This document shows, piece by piece, positions 62,665 through 64,000 of a DNA stretch of 64,000 nt. The stretch covers positions 124,001-188,000 of the forward strand of contig NZ_CP023689.1 in NCBI RefSeq assembly GCF_008704715.1, in the 5' to 3' direction. Each line of letters begins with the position of its first letter. Within the stretch, counting starts at the first letter, position 1. Under the pieces are notes generated by a model that was given only the letters and a program-made list of their open reading frames with translations, was not told the origin of the DNA and searched no databases. This stretch comes from Streptomyces chartreusis. GTDB lineage: Bacteria > Actinomycetota > Actinomycetes > Streptomycetales > Streptomycetaceae. Made by a program: the position numbers and the translations under genes.

Positions 62665-63801
62665 CTACGCCGGGTCGACCCGGAAGACGCTGCCGCCAAT
62701 GGCGAGCACATACAGTTCGCCGTTGCCGGCCTGGGCGAAGGAGATGACCTCGCCGCCGTTGGCTCCGAGGTCGTTCACGGCGGTCACCTTGCCGTGCTTC
62801 ATCTGCAGGGAGCGTACGGTGCCGTCGCAGTAGTCACTGAACACGTACTGACCCTTGAGGGACGGGATCGCCTTGCCCCGGTAGACGTAGCCGCCGATCA
62901 CCGAACATGCGAAGTTGGCGCGGTCGTACTCGTGGACCGGCGGCACATGGTTCGCCGGTTCCGTGCCGCCCCGGAAGGGATGGGTTCCCTCCATCTGGCC
63001 CCAGCCGTAGTTCTCGCCGCCCTTGCTGCTCGCCGGCGCCCAGTCGACCTCCTCCCAGTCGTTCTGGCCGACGTCGCCGATGAAGAGGTCACCGGTGCCG
63101 GCGTCGAAGGAGAACCGCCATGGGTTGCGCAGCCCGTATGCCCAGATCTCGTCCTTCGCCTTCGGGTCGTTCACGAAGGGGTTGTCCGGCGGGATGGCGT
63201 ACGGCTTGCCGCCCCTCGGGTCGATCCGCAGGAGCTTGCCGAGCAGTGTGTCGAGGTTCTGGCCGTTGCCGTGCGGGTCTCCGCCCGAGCCGCCGTCCCC
63301 GAGTGCGATGTAGAGGTAGCCGTCGGGGCCGATCTTGATGTCGCCGCCGTTGTGGTTCGGGTACGGCTGGGTCTGGGTGATGACCGTACGCCGGGTCTGC
63401 GGCTGGATCTTGCCGTTGCGCACGGCGAACTCGTCGACGGTGCTGGTGCCTTCGAGGTTCGTGAACGAGATGTAGAAGTGCGCGAACTTCTTGTCGAACG
63501 CGATGCCCAGCAGTCCTCGTTCGCCGTCGGTGGTGGTCTCGGCGGATATGTCGAGGACAGGCTTGCTGAGCCCCTTGCTGTCCAATGTCCTTACGGTGCC
63601 CGGGCGTTCGGCGATCCAGAGCTTCCCTCCGGGACCGGCGACGCCTGCCGTCGGGTTCTGTGCCGTGGCCACGTTCTTGAGAGTGACCTTGGACGCCTGA
63701 CGTGCGGCGGACGGCTCATCGGCTGACGCCGCGGTGAGCGCGAGGGAAGCGATGAGACAGACCGTGCCGATGATCGCCGTGCTTCTGGTGCGAACTCTCA
63801 C
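62665..63801 (-). CDS. Secreted PQQ-dependent sugar dehydrogenase-like protein
   Basis: A 378-residue secreted protein (signal peptide STAIIGTVCLIASLALTAASA) starting at GTG 63801 with AGGAGG upstream. The six-bladed beta-propeller of soluble glucose dehydrogenase/aldose sugar dehydrogenase is recognised by PNHNGGDIKIGPDGYLYIALGDGGSGGDP (catalytic His, Ca2+ and PQQ area), YGLRNPWRFSFDAGTGDLFIGDVGQNDWEEV, and NYGWG..EGTHPF. It should oxidise aldoses outside the cell if PQQ is available; no PQQ genes are in view. Substrate open. Confidence 0.9.
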   Translation of the reverse strand: MRVRTRSTAIIGTVCLIASLALTAASADEPSAARQASKVTLKNVATAQNPTAGVAGPGGKLWIAERPGTVRTLDSKGLSKPVLDISAETTTDGERGLLGIAFDKKFAHFYISFTNLEGTSTVDEFAVRNGKIQPQTRRTVITQTQPYPNHNGGDIKIGPDGYLYIALGDGGSGGDPHGNGQNLDTLLGKLLRIDPRGGKPYAIPPDNPFVNDPKAKDEIWAYGLRNPWRFSFDAGTGDLFIGDVGQNDWEEVDWAPASSKGGENYGWGQMEGTHPFRGGTEPANHVPPVHEYDRANFACSVIGGYVYRGKAIPSLKGQYVFSDYCDGTVRSLQMKHGKVTAVNDLGANGGEVISFAQAGNGELYVLAIGGSVFRVDPA

Positions 63802-63956
63802 CGTGTTCCTCCTGGAGGCGGTGAATCAGGTCGCGCTGCTGCCGAGGCTCGTCGCGCGGTGCCGCTGGCGCCAACACGCAACCTGGTGCGGGTGGGGGGA
63901 GAGAGATCGGTGTGCTGTGGGTCGTCTACGCATGAGGATACTGGGACGCGACGACT
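63802..63956. other. Leader of the sugar dehydrogenase gene
   Basis: 155 bp between the start codon and the dre-like site. The promoter must lie here or beyond; no other structure is seen. Confidence 0.4.
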
Positions 63957-63968
63957 TGGTATAGACCA
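63957..63968. promoter_or_regulatory. DasR/GntR-HutC-type operator (dre-like)
   Basis: TGGTATAGACCA is one pair from the perfect DasR core TGGTCTAGACCA, and flanking bases (CT...GC) resemble dre sites. It lies 156 bp upstream of the sugar dehydrogenase start. DasR senses GlcN-6-P; binding would tie the enzyme to amino-sugar status. Confidence 0.55.
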
Positions 63969-64000
63969 GCTTTCGAGAAGTGCAAGCGCCCGGCGGTGAC

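Noticed and set aside
1..64000. tRNA, rRNA, riboswitch, CRISPR, prophage or large biosynthetic cluster
   Set aside because: I looked on both strands and found no cloverleaf, conserved riboswitch core, repeat-spacer array, phage structural gene or modular synthase.

Overview
The window is very GC-rich, densely coding actinobacterial DNA and reads as a Streptomyces chromosome. The signs are extreme third-position GC, frequent GTG and one likely TTG start, a Streptomyces subtilisin inhibitor (SSI) family gene, a large LuxR/LAL regulator, a receptor-like Ser/Thr kinase, Tat and Sec secreted glycosidases, and TTA codons confined to two neighbouring genes. I see no rRNA, tRNA, CRISPR array, prophage, or polyketide/peptide synthase cluster. 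It looks like an accessory or arm-type region rich in sensing, export and polymer-degrading genes.

Layout. 0-9 kb: a truncated MFS exporter, an imp-like/F420-reductase-like pair divergent from a LysR regulator, an SDR, a small TUDOR-like protein, a Pyr_excise-type protein, an MpaB-type haem oxygenase, a small secreted protein and a metallo-beta-lactamase-fold hydrolase. 9-15.2 kb: an envelope-lipid module with LmeA-like and MmpL-like genes and a helical exported protein, divergent from an OmpR-type two-component system that is followed by a small gene sharing a motif with the exported protein. 15.3-26 kb: a kinase-like ATPase, a GH81 beta-1,3-glucanase with a CBM56-like end, MerR/methyltransferase and MOSC/TetR groups, and a GH95-like glycosidase. 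26-33 kb: a quinone-reductase-like gene, a BrkB-family protein, an FAD oxidoreductase, an SSI-type protease inhibitor, a PEBP/DtxR pair and a GntR regulator. 33-36.6 kb: a scarred segment holding an alpha/beta-hydrolase remnant, two TTA-containing unknown membrane genes and a decayed IS5-family transposase.

36.8-48 kb: a LAL regulator, then a lipoprotein and a Ser/Thr kinase fused to an extracytoplasmic ligand-binding domain. A second copy of that kinase has lost about 415 bp of its catalytic core. Small membrane proteins follow. 48-55 kb: divergent GH78 alpha-L-rhamnosidase and GH92 alpha-mannosidase genes. Three of the glycosidase genes (GH81, GH78, GH92) each have a LacI-type palindrome in the leader. 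55-64 kb: an HTH/coiled-coil protein, a triple-PAS/SpoIIE/HATPase phosphatase with a recent internal duplication, a formylglycine-generating-enzyme stub, a SAP-family membrane protein, a Cys-rich unknown, a MurG paralogue and a secreted sugar dehydrogenase with a DasR-like site upstream.

Common theme: extracellular polymer use under sugar-responsive repressors, envelope-stress or lipid export under a two-component system, and several one-protein sensors. Function calls rest on motif and family recognition only; no searches were run.
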